Positions 9,480-16,379 of a stretch of DNA of 16,379 nt are shown in pieces. The DNA lies in contig DJEG01000131.1 in the NCBI GenBank assembly GCA_002431305.1, forward strand, positions 1 to 16,379. The letters run 5' to 3'. A program made the translations under genes and the position numbers. The notes under the pieces were generated by a model. It ran no database searches. It was not told the DNA's origin and worked only from the letters and a program-made list of their open reading frames with translations. Positions within the stretch are counted from its first letter, which is position 1; every line of letters begins with the position of its first letter. The stretch is from Ruminococcaceae bacterium UBA5904. Lineage in GTDB: Bacteria > Bacillota > Clostridia > Oscillospirales > Acutalibacteraceae.

Positions 9480-9494
9480 TGAGTCAGATTTTTG

Positions 9495-9523
9495 TTTACA
9501 TTTATATATCGCTGTGGTATACT
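9495..9523 (+). promoter_or_regulatory. Promoter of the pyrophosphatase gene
   Basis: TTTACA (9495-9500), 17 bp, TATACT (9518-9523) preceded by TGTGG, a partial extended -10. The short leader has a small hairpin GCTCATTACTGAGC (9540-9553) before AGGAGG. Confidence 0.8.
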
Positions 9524-9572
9524 TTCATTATAATATACAGCTCATTACTGAGCAGAATCAGGAGGCGGTGTT

Positions 9573-11237
9573 ATGGCAGATAAAAGAACGGTTTACGTTG
9601 TAGGACACAGAAATCCCGACACGGATTCCATTTGTTCCGCGATAGCGTATTCACGGCTTAAAAACGCGCTCGGCGACGGCAATTTGTACGTTGCAACGCG
9701 CGCGGGACAGATAAATGCGGAGACGGAATATGTACTCAACAGATTTTCGGCGGATATCCCCGTGTATCTTAACAATATAGGCACCCGCGTAAAGGATATG
9801 GAGATACGAAAGGTTCCCGGCGTAGACAGGGGGCTTTCGCTTAAAAAGGCGTGGGAGCTTATGGACGAAATCAATGCCGTAACGCTTCCTATCGTTTCGG
9901 AGGATAACAAATTAGAGGGCATTATAACAATTCAGGACATAGCCACGTCGATGATGAGACGGCAGGACAGCTCGATACTTTCCGCCGGTCATACGCCTTA
10001 TAAGAATATAATCGAAACGCTCGACGGCGAGATGATTGTCGGCGACGAAAACGCGGATTTTGATTCGGGCAAGGTTATAATTGCAGCCGCGAATCCCGAC
10101 GTTATGGAGCATTATATAAAGCCGAACGACATGGTTATCCTCGGAAACAGGTACGAGTCGCAGTTAAGCGCAATCGAGATGGAGGCGGGATGTATTGTAA
10201 TCTGTCTCGGCGCACCCGTTTCCAAATCAATACGTAATCTCGCAGCCGCGAACAACTGCTGTGTTATCGTAACTCCGCTCGACACGTACGAGGTAGCAAG
10301 GCTTATAAATCAGAGCATGACGGTCGGATTTTTTATGAAAAGTGAAGATCTTATTACATTCGACCCGTACGACTATACGGACGATATCAAAGAGGAAATG
10401 ATGAAGCGCAGATTCCGCGACTTTCCGATTGTCGATAAGAAAAAGGGAACGTACGTCGGAATGATATCGAGACGTAATTTATTAGGTGCGCACAAGAGAG
10501 CGGTTATTCTCGTCGACCATAACGAGGAGGCGCAGGCTGTCGATAATATCAGAAACGCCGACATCTTAGAGGTAATCGACCACCACAGACTCGGTTCTCT
10601 CGAAACGTTCGCGCCGGTTTACTTCAGAAATGAACCCGTAGGCAGTACTGCCACTATTATTTATAAAATTTATAAGGAAAAAGGCGTTGAGGTTTCACCC
10701 GATACAGCAGGGCTTTTGTGCAGCGCGATACTGTCGGATACGCTTTTATTCAGAAGCCCGACGTGTACCGAGGCGGACAAAACGGCAGCGTACGAGCTTG
10801 CAGAAACCGCAGGCATAGACTGCGAAAAATTCGGTGTTGAGATGTTCACGGCGGGAAGCAATCTTATCGAGAAAACGCCCGAGGAAATTTTCTATCAGGA
10901 TTATAAAAAATTCGAGGTCGGAAAAATCACTCTCGGCGTAGGACAGATAAATTCAATGAGCGAAAAAGAGTTGTCCGCTATAAAGGAGAAAATGCTCAAC
11001 TATGTTGCAAAGACGTGTTCGGAGCACAGGCTCGACATGGTTTTCTTCATGCTCACGGACATAATAACCGAGAGCACGGAGCTTATATGCTACGGCGATG
11101 GCGCGGACGAGCTTTGCAAAGAGGCGTTCGGTAAAACGCCCGTAAACGGATGCTTAACGCTCGGCGGGGTGGTTTCGAGAAAGAAACAGCTTATCCCCGC
11201 GTTTATGTCGGCTATAAATAACGAGGGAATTGTATAA
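9573..11237 (+). CDS. ppaC: Family II Mn-dependent inorganic pyrophosphatase with CBS-DRTGG-CBS insert
   Basis: This cytoplasmic enzyme hydrolyses pyrophosphate to phosphate and pulls biosynthetic reactions forward. The DHH catalytic domain starts VGHRNPDTDSICSAIAYS (10-27; H12, D16, D18), is interrupted, then continues with VDHNE (314-318), the DHH motif D336-H337-H338 in EVIDHHRLG and LSDT (387-390). The DHHA2 domain ends with the phosphate-binding SRKKQ (535-539). The insert holds a CBS motif at about 75-130, a DRTGG-like domain at about 135-245 and a second CBS at about 250-308. The usual length with both regulatory modules is about 550, matching 554. In characterised members AMP and ADP inhibit, while ATP or diadenosine polyphosphates activate. 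AGGAGG precedes the ATG; the gene stands alone. Confidence 0.95.
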   Translation: MADKRTVYVVGHRNPDTDSICSAIAYSRLKNALGDGNLYVATRAGQINAETEYVLNRFSADIPVYLNNIGTRVKDMEIRKVPGVDRGLSLKKAWELMDEINAVTLPIVSEDNKLEGIITIQDIATSMMRRQDSSILSAGHTPYKNIIETLDGEMIVGDENADFDSGKVIIAAANPDVMEHYIKPNDMVILGNRYESQLSAIEMEAGCIVICLGAPVSKSIRNLAAANNCCVIVTPLDTYEVARLINQSMTVGFFMKSEDLITFDPYDYTDDIKEEMMKRRFRDFPIVDKKKGTYVGMISRRNLLGAHKRAVILVDHNEEAQAVDNIRNADILEVIDHHRLGSLETFAPVYFRNEPVGSTATIIYKIYKEKGVEVSPDTAGLLCSAILSDTLLFRSPTCTEADKTAAYELAETAGIDCEKFGVEMFTAGSNLIEKTPEEIFYQDYKKFEVGKITLGVGQINSMSEKELSAIKEKMLNYVAKTCSEHRLDMVFFMLTDIITESTELICYGDGADELCKEAFGKTPVNGCLTLGGVVSRKKQLIPAFMSAINNEGIV

Positions 11238-11257
11238 AAATTTTAATAATAAAAGCA

Positions 11258-11298
11258 GACCGCAGAACGGAATTTGATTTTTCGTTCTGCGGTCGTTT
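11258..11298. terminator. Bidirectional intrinsic terminator between convergent genes
   Basis: GACCGCAGAACG (11258-11269) pairs perfectly with CGTTCTGCGGTC (11283-11294), followed by GTTTTG on the plus strand and by TGCTTTTATT on the minus strand. It can end both the pyrophosphatase gene and the surface-protein gene. Confidence 0.9.
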
Positions 11299-11316
11299 TG
11301 TATTAAGTTTTATATT

Positions 11317-14145
11317 TTAATGAAAAAGGTTATCGAAGAAATTCTTGATATATGCAATAAACGCTTTTAAAAATTCAATAAATGAGAAATGCGGTTTTAC
11401 GAATTTAACAGTTATCTCCGTCTCAGATATTGCATTGCCCTCTTCATCGACAAGCGTTGCAGTAACGGTTACATCCGTTTTCTTTGATGAAGCATAGGTG
11501 AGAACGCCGTCATTGTTTATAGAGGCGTTTTTATTTCCCGAAACTGACCATTTAACACCCGAGGAAATGCCGTCGAGGTCGAGGTACGAAAGCGAAATGC
11601 TCGTTGAGGCAAAGTATGCCGTCGTGAGTGTAAGTTCGTTATTCTCGATTTTTTCGCCGTTTGCGTAGAATCCCGAAGTTTCGTCCTTGCCGGGAACCGT
11701 GAGCTTCGTTATAACGTTCTGACGGGAAAGGGAAGCGAAATCCTCGTTATCGGGATAAAGCTCCGTGTAACGCGCGTATTTTTCGCTTGAAAGGCAAGCT
11801 TTGATAGTAACTTTCTTCGTCTTTTCTGAGCGTGTTACGAGCATGTTTTCATGCGTGATTATCTTGTTGTCCGAGGACTTGAATTTGTCCCAAAGCTCCG
11901 ATGGGTGAGAAAGGTCTATCGATACGGGAACAATACCTGAATTTGTCATGTCGGCATATGAATAAACCCATTTGACAGTTTTGCCGTCCTCTGCGAACGA
12001 AGCCTCGGTGAACGCGTGAAGATTGTTTATAACGCATGTTTTTGATACGTTCGCGCCGTCGTTTATTCCGTCGAAGAAATGAGCCTTTACTTCTGCCATT
12101 AACTCTTTTTCTTTGTCGATTTCAGCCTGAGTCAAAGGCATTACGGTTATGTCAAACGTCTTTTCGACTTCTATATCGTATAATACGCTCTTCATTTTAG
12201 CCGTTAACGTTACGGTCTTTGCGTTCTCCCCGGGGAGAGGTCTGTAAACGAATGCTCTGTACGCATTGATTTTAATAACGCTCTCGTCGCTGCTCGCTAC
12301 CGAGAATTTATAATTATAATAATCCTCAATGCCTGTCTTTACGGGGATTATAAGCTGAATATCATCCGAAACCGCGTCGGGATTAATCGACTCGTCGGTT
12401 CCGAATATTTTTAACTTGTTAACGGTATAATTCTCGTCAAAGAGCTTCTGAAGTTCGTTTTTGAAATCCTCTCCGAGAGCCTTTACGGTTACGGTGAATT
12501 CCTTTGTGAGAATTATGTCAGCCTCGTCATACGACGTACGGTTAAACGTAAACGTTGCGGTAAGGGTTACGGTTTTATCTTCTGCGCCTCTCTTTACAAG
12601 GCCGATATACGGGTCGAAAAGAGTGTCTGCGGTCGACTGACTGCTCGAATCAATTTTTATAGCGTCGGTATCGGACGAGGCCCATGATACGAGTACGAAT
12701 TTTTTATTGTCAACGACTTTGGGAAGAACAAGGTTTCCGGTAACCTCGGAAAGGCTTTCATTATCGCCTTTTATTGCGTCCTCGGTTACTTTCGAGAGAA
12801 TATTCTCGTTCATATAATCCTTAACTTTCGCCTGATCCCAGTTTACTACGGCGTTGGTCGTATATTCTTCTTCGGCTCCGTTATACTCGATAACGAATGT
12901 CGTTTCAACGGAATTGAACCACATTACTCTGAATCCGTCGGGATCTGCATAGAAATATGTGATCGTTCCGTCCTTGGCTATGCACGTTTCGTCCGCGCTC
13001 GACTTTATCGTAACGTTTACGTCGTCAAAGCCTAAAGAAGCAAGAGCAGATTTTACCATATCGATAACGTTTGTGTCCCTGCCGTATTTTGGGGTGAGCC
13101 TGAACCATGAGTCGTCGAGAGCCTTTACCGCTGACGACGCGTGCTCCTTATCTTCCTCGGTGGGTTCGGTTTTCTCGATTATCTCAATTGTGCAGTTTAC
13201 GCCCTGCTTTGCGATAATGTCGGCTGTATTTCCTCCCGAGAGCGTGCCTTTGTTTGCGCATTTTTCAATAGTGAGTTTGGGATTCAGTCCGTACTGATTA
13301 TAGCTTGAAGCAACGTTTTCCTGTGCGATAATACCGCCCGAATAGCCGTAGTCTCCGCTTCCTCCCGTGACGTCGCCGTTATTCGTACATCCGGTTACGA
13401 ATATTTTGTTTTCCGAAGCGTTTGCTGTTACGGCGGCGATGATTCCGCCCGAATATCCTGCGGCGTTTGTCGATGTTACATAGCCGTTGTTTACGCAGTC
13501 TGTAACGTTACCGCCGTTGTTTTCTCCGACGATACCGCCCGCGTAAGACGTTACTTTAATTTGTCCGTTGTTTGTACAGCCCGTGACAAGTCCCGTGTTT
13601 TTACCTGCGATACCGCCTACGTAAGTAACTCTCTTTGTCGAAGAAACCGAAAGGGAGACGAGGTTTTTGCAGTTTTCGATAGTTCCGTTGTTAAGCCCCG
13701 CAATGCCTCCGTGGTAGTTCTTTGCGGTCTTTACGCTCAATGTTCCGTCAACCGTGAGATTCTTAACGGTTCCGCCTTTTCCGACGGTTCTGAAAAGTCC
13801 GCCGTAAATCGCAGTGATGTTTTCGAGCGAGTATTTTACGCTGTGTCCGTTTCCGTCGAACGTTCCGTTGAAATCCTGTGCTGAGCCTATCTGCATCCAT
13901 TTTGCGCCCGTGACGTCGATGTCATTTTTGAGTACGGCGCACGCGGTGTTGTCGTTCGTGTTTACTTCGTTTGCAAACCACGCAAGCTCCGACGGCGTAG
14001 AAATCGAATACGCGTCGTTTTCATAAGCAGGTTCGCTCATGCTCGTGCCGTCCCATACGGCATATACGAATCCGACGGAGCCGACCGACAGACACATGAT
14101 AAGACTTAATGCAAGAGACAGGACTCTTTTTAATGATTTGTTCAT
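11317..14145 (-). CDS. Secreted GLUG-repeat beta-helix and Ig-like surface protein under a B12 riboswitch
   Basis: The 942-residue protein has a signal peptide (KRVLSLALSLIMCLSVG, probable cleavage after VYA at 29). Residues 45-115 resemble the usual lead-in to GLUG proteins (STPSELAWFAN, GTFDGNGHSV). GLUG repeats of the form GGIAGxNxGxIxxC recur from about 146 to 310 (GGIAGLNNGTIENC, GGIAGKNTGLVTGC, GGIVGENNGGNVTDC, GGIIA), predicting a beta-helix. A distinctive domain follows at 345-450 (WFRLTPKYGRDTNVIDM to VNWDQAKVKDYM), then atypical Ig-like domains near 465-556 (WASSDTDAIKI) and 580-670 (ASSDESVIKI), and a BIG2-like domain at 845-915. It ends in an amphipathic tail (FIEFLKAFIAYIKNFFDN) without LPXTG. 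GGAGG lies 10 bp before the ATG. Role unknown; cobalamin control suggests corrinoid capture or binding to a surface. Confidence 0.88.
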   Translation of the reverse strand: MNKSLKRVLSLALSLIMCLSVGSVGFVYAVWDGTSMSEPAYENDAYSISTPSELAWFANEVNTNDNTACAVLKNDIDVTGAKWMQIGSAQDFNGTFDGNGHSVKYSLENITAIYGGLFRTVGKGGTVKNLTVDGTLSVKTAKNYHGGIAGLNNGTIENCKNLVSLSVSSTKRVTYVGGIAGKNTGLVTGCTNNGQIKVTSYAGGIVGENNGGNVTDCVNNGYVTSTNAAGYSGGIIAAVTANASENKIFVTGCTNNGDVTGGSGDYGYSGGIIAQENVASSYNQYGLNPKLTIEKCANKGTLSGGNTADIIAKQGVNCTIEIIEKTEPTEEDKEHASSAVKALDDSWFRLTPKYGRDTNVIDMVKSALASLGFDDVNVTIKSSADETCIAKDGTITYFYADPDGFRVMWFNSVETTFVIEYNGAEEEYTTNAVVNWDQAKVKDYMNENILSKVTEDAIKGDNESLSEVTGNLVLPKVVDNKKFVLVSWASSDTDAIKIDSSSQSTADTLFDPYIGLVKRGAEDKTVTLTATFTFNRTSYDEADIILTKEFTVTVKALGEDFKNELQKLFDENYTVNKLKIFGTDESINPDAVSDDIQLIIPVKTGIEDYYNYKFSVASSDESVIKINAYRAFVYRPLPGENAKTVTLTAKMKSVLYDIEVEKTFDITVMPLTQAEIDKEKELMAEVKAHFFDGINDGANVSKTCVINNLHAFTEASFAEDGKTVKWVYSYADMTNSGIVPVSIDLSHPSELWDKFKSSDNKIITHENMLVTRSEKTKKVTIKACLSSEKYARYTELYPDNEDFASLSRQNVITKLTVPGKDETSGFYANGEKIENNELTLTTAYFASTSISLSYLDLDGISSGVKWSVSGNKNASINNDGVLTYASSKKTDVTVTATLVDEEGNAISETEITVKFVKPHFSFIEFLKAFIAYIKNFFDNLFH

Positions 14146-14173
14146 GTGTGTTTTTCCTCCTGTAAAATAATCA

Positions 14174-14202
14174 CAAAAAAAGTACCCTCATAAGGAGGGT
14201 AC
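14174..14202 (-). terminator. Riboswitch expression-platform terminator
   Basis: On the minus strand GTACCCTC (14195-14202) pairs with GAGGGTAC (14182-14189), loop CTTAT, followed by seven T residues (14175-14181). It lies about 30 bp before the start codon of the surface-protein gene. Confidence 0.94.
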
Positions 14203-14353
14203 GAAAAACACGCAGACAAAAGCCGGACGGTACAGATAAATCTGAATCGTTTGACTGTGAATTTTATCATAAGTATAAAGCAAAAAGGAGTTTTTATTTC
14301 CTTTTGTTTTCAGGACTGCTCTCCATTGCCCGAAAGCAGGGTTATTCCCTCCG

Positions 14354-14480
14354 GATACGGTAAGTATTCTGACTTATGAATTCAAAAACTAATGAATTCA
14401 ATTACAGTAATGGCTGTTGCGACGGATTTTCACCGAGATTCCCTTTTTAATTCAGAAACAGAGCTCCTGACGCCGTATCG
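14354..14480 (-). promoter_or_regulatory. Cobalamin (B12) riboswitch aptamer
   Basis: On the minus strand the conserved cobalamin core is present in order: GGGAATCTCGGTGAAAATCC (14424-14443), then CAGCC and ACTGTAA (14402-14415), and the B12-box-like AGTCAGAATACTTACC (14359-14374). The closing helix pairs GATACGG (14473-14479) with CCGTATC (14354-14360). A 150-base region leads to a terminator, so cobalamin binding should stop transcription before the surface-protein gene. GGAGGG (14348-14353), just after the aptamer, could pair with CCCTCC of the terminator stem as an antiterminator, which is inference. The aptamer lies on the strand of the surface-protein gene, not of the divergent esterase. 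Confidence 0.93.
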
Positions 14481-14509
14481 TAATGACAGTATTTAATTTA
14501 TGCGTGTAT

Positions 14510-14538
14510 ATTATATGACAATTATAAATTTAAGTCAA
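14510..14538 (-). promoter_or_regulatory. Promoter of the riboswitch-surface protein unit
   Basis: The minus strand shows TTGACT (14533-14538), 17 bp, TATAAT (14510-14515). Start near 14503 puts the whole aptamer in the transcript. Confidence 0.88.
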
Positions 14539-14563
14539 CATTCGGAAAAAAATGAATTTACGA

Positions 14564-14592
14564 TTGAAATTATCTTTTTGTGATGATATACT
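14564..14592 (+). promoter_or_regulatory. Promoter of the esterase gene
   Basis: TTGAAA (14564-14569), 17 bp, TATACT (14587-14592); start is expected near 14599, just ahead of the ribosome site AAAGG (14604-14608). Confidence 0.8.
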
Positions 14593-14619
14593 TTATAAAA
14601 AACAAAGGTGTTAAATAAA

Positions 14620-15363
14620 ATGTCAATTGCAACGTTTAATTTTGCCTCGCAGGCGTTAAAAAAACAGACAGAGGTTACCGTGTGTTTCCCCGAAACCTAT
14701 TCCGAGAGAGGCGGCGTTTCCGACAGAAAGACTCTGTGGCTTCTGCACGGATTGTCGGACGACAACACATGCTGGACTCGTTTTTCCTCAATAGAGCGTT
14801 ACGCGGGCGAGTACGGCATAACCGTCATAATGCCCGACGGCGACAGGAGCATGTACTGCGACAACGTTTACTCGCAGAATTTTAAGGAGTTTATAGTAAA
14901 AGAGCTTCCCGAGTATTTTCATTCGATTATAGGAATTTCAAACGACAGGGATAAAAACTTTATCGCCGGTCTTTCTATGGGCGGTATGGGTGCCGCCAAA
15001 ATTGCTCTCGGCAATCCCGACAAATACTTCGGTTTCGGCTCGTTTTCCGGACTTCTCGATTTAAAATACGTCGCGGCGGGATTTGCGAATACTATTGATT
15101 CAGAGTTCCCGTTTATGAAACCGTTTTTTAAAGACGGCACGACTGAAGATCCGAAAACCATGCTTGATAAAGAAAAACATAAGGACATGAAAATGTACGT
15201 CGCGTGCGGTAAGCAGGATTTTTGGATAAAAGCGTCTGAATCGTTTAAGGAAAAAGCCGATAAACTGGGTATTGACGTAAAATACGTTTTCGAGGACGGC
15301 GGTCATGAATGGGCGTTATGGGACAGAAACGTAAAGCGTTGTATAGAGTATATGGTAAAATAA
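14620..15363 (+). CDS. Esterase-D-type alpha/beta hydrolase (tributyrin/acetyl esterase-like)
   Basis: This 247-residue protein belongs to the putative esterase family that includes S-formylglutathione hydrolases, tributyrin esterases and feruloyl or acetyl-xylan esterases. The oxyanion motif LLHGLSDD is at residues 41-48, the nucleophile S119 in AGLSMGGMGA, and likely triad members are D200 in CGKQDFW and H229 in GGHEWALWD. There is no signal peptide, so it acts in the cytoplasm, probably on short-chain esters or deacylating sugar derivatives; the exact substrate is not visible. A GTG at 14608 would add four residues but lies within the AAAGGTG ribosome site, so the ATG at 14620 is chosen. 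Single gene, with its own promoter and terminator. Confidence 0.9.
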   Translation: MSIATFNFASQALKKQTEVTVCFPETYSERGGVSDRKTLWLLHGLSDDNTCWTRFSSIERYAGEYGITVIMPDGDRSMYCDNVYSQNFKEFIVKELPEYFHSIIGISNDRDKNFIAGLSMGGMGAAKIALGNPDKYFGFGSFSGLLDLKYVAAGFANTIDSEFPFMKPFFKDGTTEDPKTMLDKEKHKDMKMYVACGKQDFWIKASESFKEKADKLGIDVKYVFEDGGHEWALWDRNVKRCIEYMVK

Positions 15364-15384
15364 TTATAGATAAATAAAACTAAC

Positions 15385-15424
15385 CGCCGGAACGGATTTT
15401 GAAAGAACGTTCCGGCGATATTTA
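15385..15424. terminator. Hairpin terminator between convergent genes
   Basis: CGCCGGAACG (15385-15394) pairs with CGTTCCGGCG (15408-15417). The plus side is followed by ATATTTAT and the minus side by GTTAGTTTTATTT, so it may serve both the esterase and the ATPase gene. Confidence 0.85.
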
Positions 15425-15431
15425 TCTATAT

Positions 15432-16379
15432 TTATTTTTTTAATTTTAACGCTCTTGTCGCGTTGAGCACGGCGATAACCATAACGCCGACGTCCGCAAA
15501 AATTGCGGCCCACATATTTGCAATTCCGAGCGCGCCGAGAATCAGGCAAACAGCTTTGATAAGAAGCGCGAATACGATATTTTCCTTAACGATTCGTAAG
15601 GTTTTCTTCGAGATTTTCGTCGCAAGCGGAATCTTTGCGGGGTCGTCGTCCATTAATACTATGTCCGCCGCTTCGATAGCCGCGTCCGAACCGAGCGCGC
15701 CCATCGCTATGCCTATGTCCGCTCTCGAAAGTACGGGGGCGTCGTTTATTCCGTCGCCGACGAACGCAAGTTTATCCCTGTCCGTCTTTTCACTGAGAAG
15801 TTTCTCAACTTCGCTTACCTTATCCGCGGGGAGCAACTGGGATTTGTATTCGTCAATTCCGATTTCGGAAGCTACGCGTTTCGCTGTGTTTTCGGAGTCG
15901 CCCGTGAGCATAACGGTTTTTTTGATTCCGTGATGTTTTAAGAGTGCAATCGCTTCTTTCGACGTGTCTTTTACTATATCGGAAATGACTATGCATCCTG
16001 CATACTTTCCGTCGACGCTTACGTATACGACCGTTCCCTCGTCATGAATGTCGGAAACATTTATATTTTCAAGCTTCATTAATTTAATGTTGCCTGCGAA
16101 AACCTGTTTCGAATCGACCTTTGCCGAAACGCCGTGACCGGAGATTTCCTTTACGTCGGTTACCTTGCTTCTGTCGATATCCTTGCCGTAATGCTTTTTA
16201 AGGCTTAAACTGATGGGATGGCTCGAACCGCTCTCCGCGTACGAGGCGTAATATAAAAGCGAGTCGGAATCAAATCCTTCCGACGGGTATACGCCCGTTA
16301 CCTCGAAAACGCCCTTTGTAAGCGTACCCGTTTTATCGAATACAATGTATTTTGCGTCCGAAAGAGCTTCAAGATAGTT
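15432..16379 (-). CDS. P1B heavy-metal-translocating ATPase, C-terminal 315 residues
   Basis: A membrane ATPase that exports a soft or transition metal ion; the start lies beyond the right edge. The visible part opens NYLEALSDAKYIVFDKTGTLTKG, so the phosphorylated Asp of DKTGT is about residue 15 of the fragment. The SHP motif of metal-binding nucleotide domains follows (SGSSHPIS), then GHGV, TGDSENTA, and the hinge motif GDGINDAPVLSRADIGIAMG. The last two helices end WAAIFADVGVMVIAVLNATRAL; an Asp in a DxG motif there is typical of Zn/Cd/Pb exporters (ZntA/CadA type) rather than copper pumps, whose last helices carry other metal ligands. The decisive CPC motif and N-terminal metal domain are outside the window. 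No Met near 16079 is the true start; the frame is open to the edge. Confidence 0.93.
   Translation of the reverse strand, partial: NYLEALSDAKYIVFDKTGTLTKGVFEVTGVYPSEGFDSDSLLYYASYAESGSSHPISLSLKKHYGKDIDRSKVTDVKEISGHGVSAKVDSKQVFAGNIKLMKLENINVSDIHDEGTVVYVSVDGKYAGCIVISDIVKDTSKEAIALLKHHGIKKTVMLTGDSENTAKRVASEIGIDEYKSQLLPADKVSEVEKLLSEKTDRDKLAFVGDGINDAPVLSRADIGIAMGALGSDAAIEAADIVLMDDDPAKIPLATKISKKTLRIVKENIVFALLIKAVCLILGALGIANMWAAIFADVGVMVIAVLNATRALKLKK

Noticed and set aside
11317..14145. LPXTG, SLH or choline-binding anchor, or a DUF4430 B12-binding domain in the surface protein
   Set aside because: None of these motifs could be found by reading the sequence; the corrinoid link rests only on the riboswitch.
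14608..14619. GTG start giving a longer esterase
   Set aside because: The GTG is part of the AAAGGTG ribosome site that serves the ATG at 14620.
15432..16079. A short separate 215-residue hydrolase starting at 16079
   Set aside because: The frame stays open to the window edge and contains DKTGT and SHP motifs upstream, so this is an internal Met of the P-type ATPase.

Overview
The window reads as a chromosomal segment of an anaerobic Gram-positive bacterium, most likely a gut-type member of Clostridia (Bacillota); an Oscillospirales-like lineage is a guess. The reasons are strong AGGAGG-type ribosome binding sites, consensus sigma-A promoters, a T-box leader, a family II pyrophosphatase with CBS and DRTGG domains, secreted proteins with Gram-positive-length signal peptides, and GC content that is moderate in genes and low between them. 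There is no sign of phage, IS element, rRNA or tRNA. Both ends cut through genes.

Layout. (1) 1-4694, minus strand: a branched-chain amino acid operon in the order promoter, T-box leader with a leucine CUC specifier, ilvB, ilvN, ilvC, ilvD (the C-terminal end of ilvD lies outside the window). It encodes the steps from pyruvate to the 2-oxo acid precursors of valine, leucine and isoleucine. (2) 4765-6120, plus strand: a two-gene unit of a small nitroreductase and an unrecognised two-membrane-segment protein, closed by a hairpin terminator. (3) 6180-6373: a non-coding array of eight 23-bp direct repeats, lying between two near-identical terminators. (4) 6411-9479, minus strand: a large secreted lipase-like alpha/beta hydrolase and an EamA/DMT transporter, each with its own promoter. 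(5) 9495-11298, plus strand: a CBS-DRTGG-CBS manganese-dependent pyrophosphatase. (6) 11317-14538, minus strand: a 942-residue secreted protein with a GLUG-repeat beta-helix and Ig-like domains, behind a cobalamin riboswitch and an intrinsic terminator. (7) 14564-15424, plus strand: an esterase-D-type hydrolase. (8) 15432-16379, minus strand: the C-terminal part of a P1B heavy-metal ATPase, probably of the Zn/Cd/Pb type.

Most units are single genes or short operons with their own promoter and terminator, several divergently arranged with closely spaced -35 boxes. The regulation is largely RNA-based: ilvBNCD responds to uncharged leucine tRNA, and the large surface protein responds to cobalamin. 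The most interesting point is that a cobalamin riboswitch controls a secreted adhesin-like protein with no recognised B12 enzyme or ABC transporter domain, which makes it a candidate for corrinoid capture at the surface. That protein and the secreted lipase-like protein also end in similar short amphipathic, aromatic-rich tails, which may be an unrecognised retention signal.
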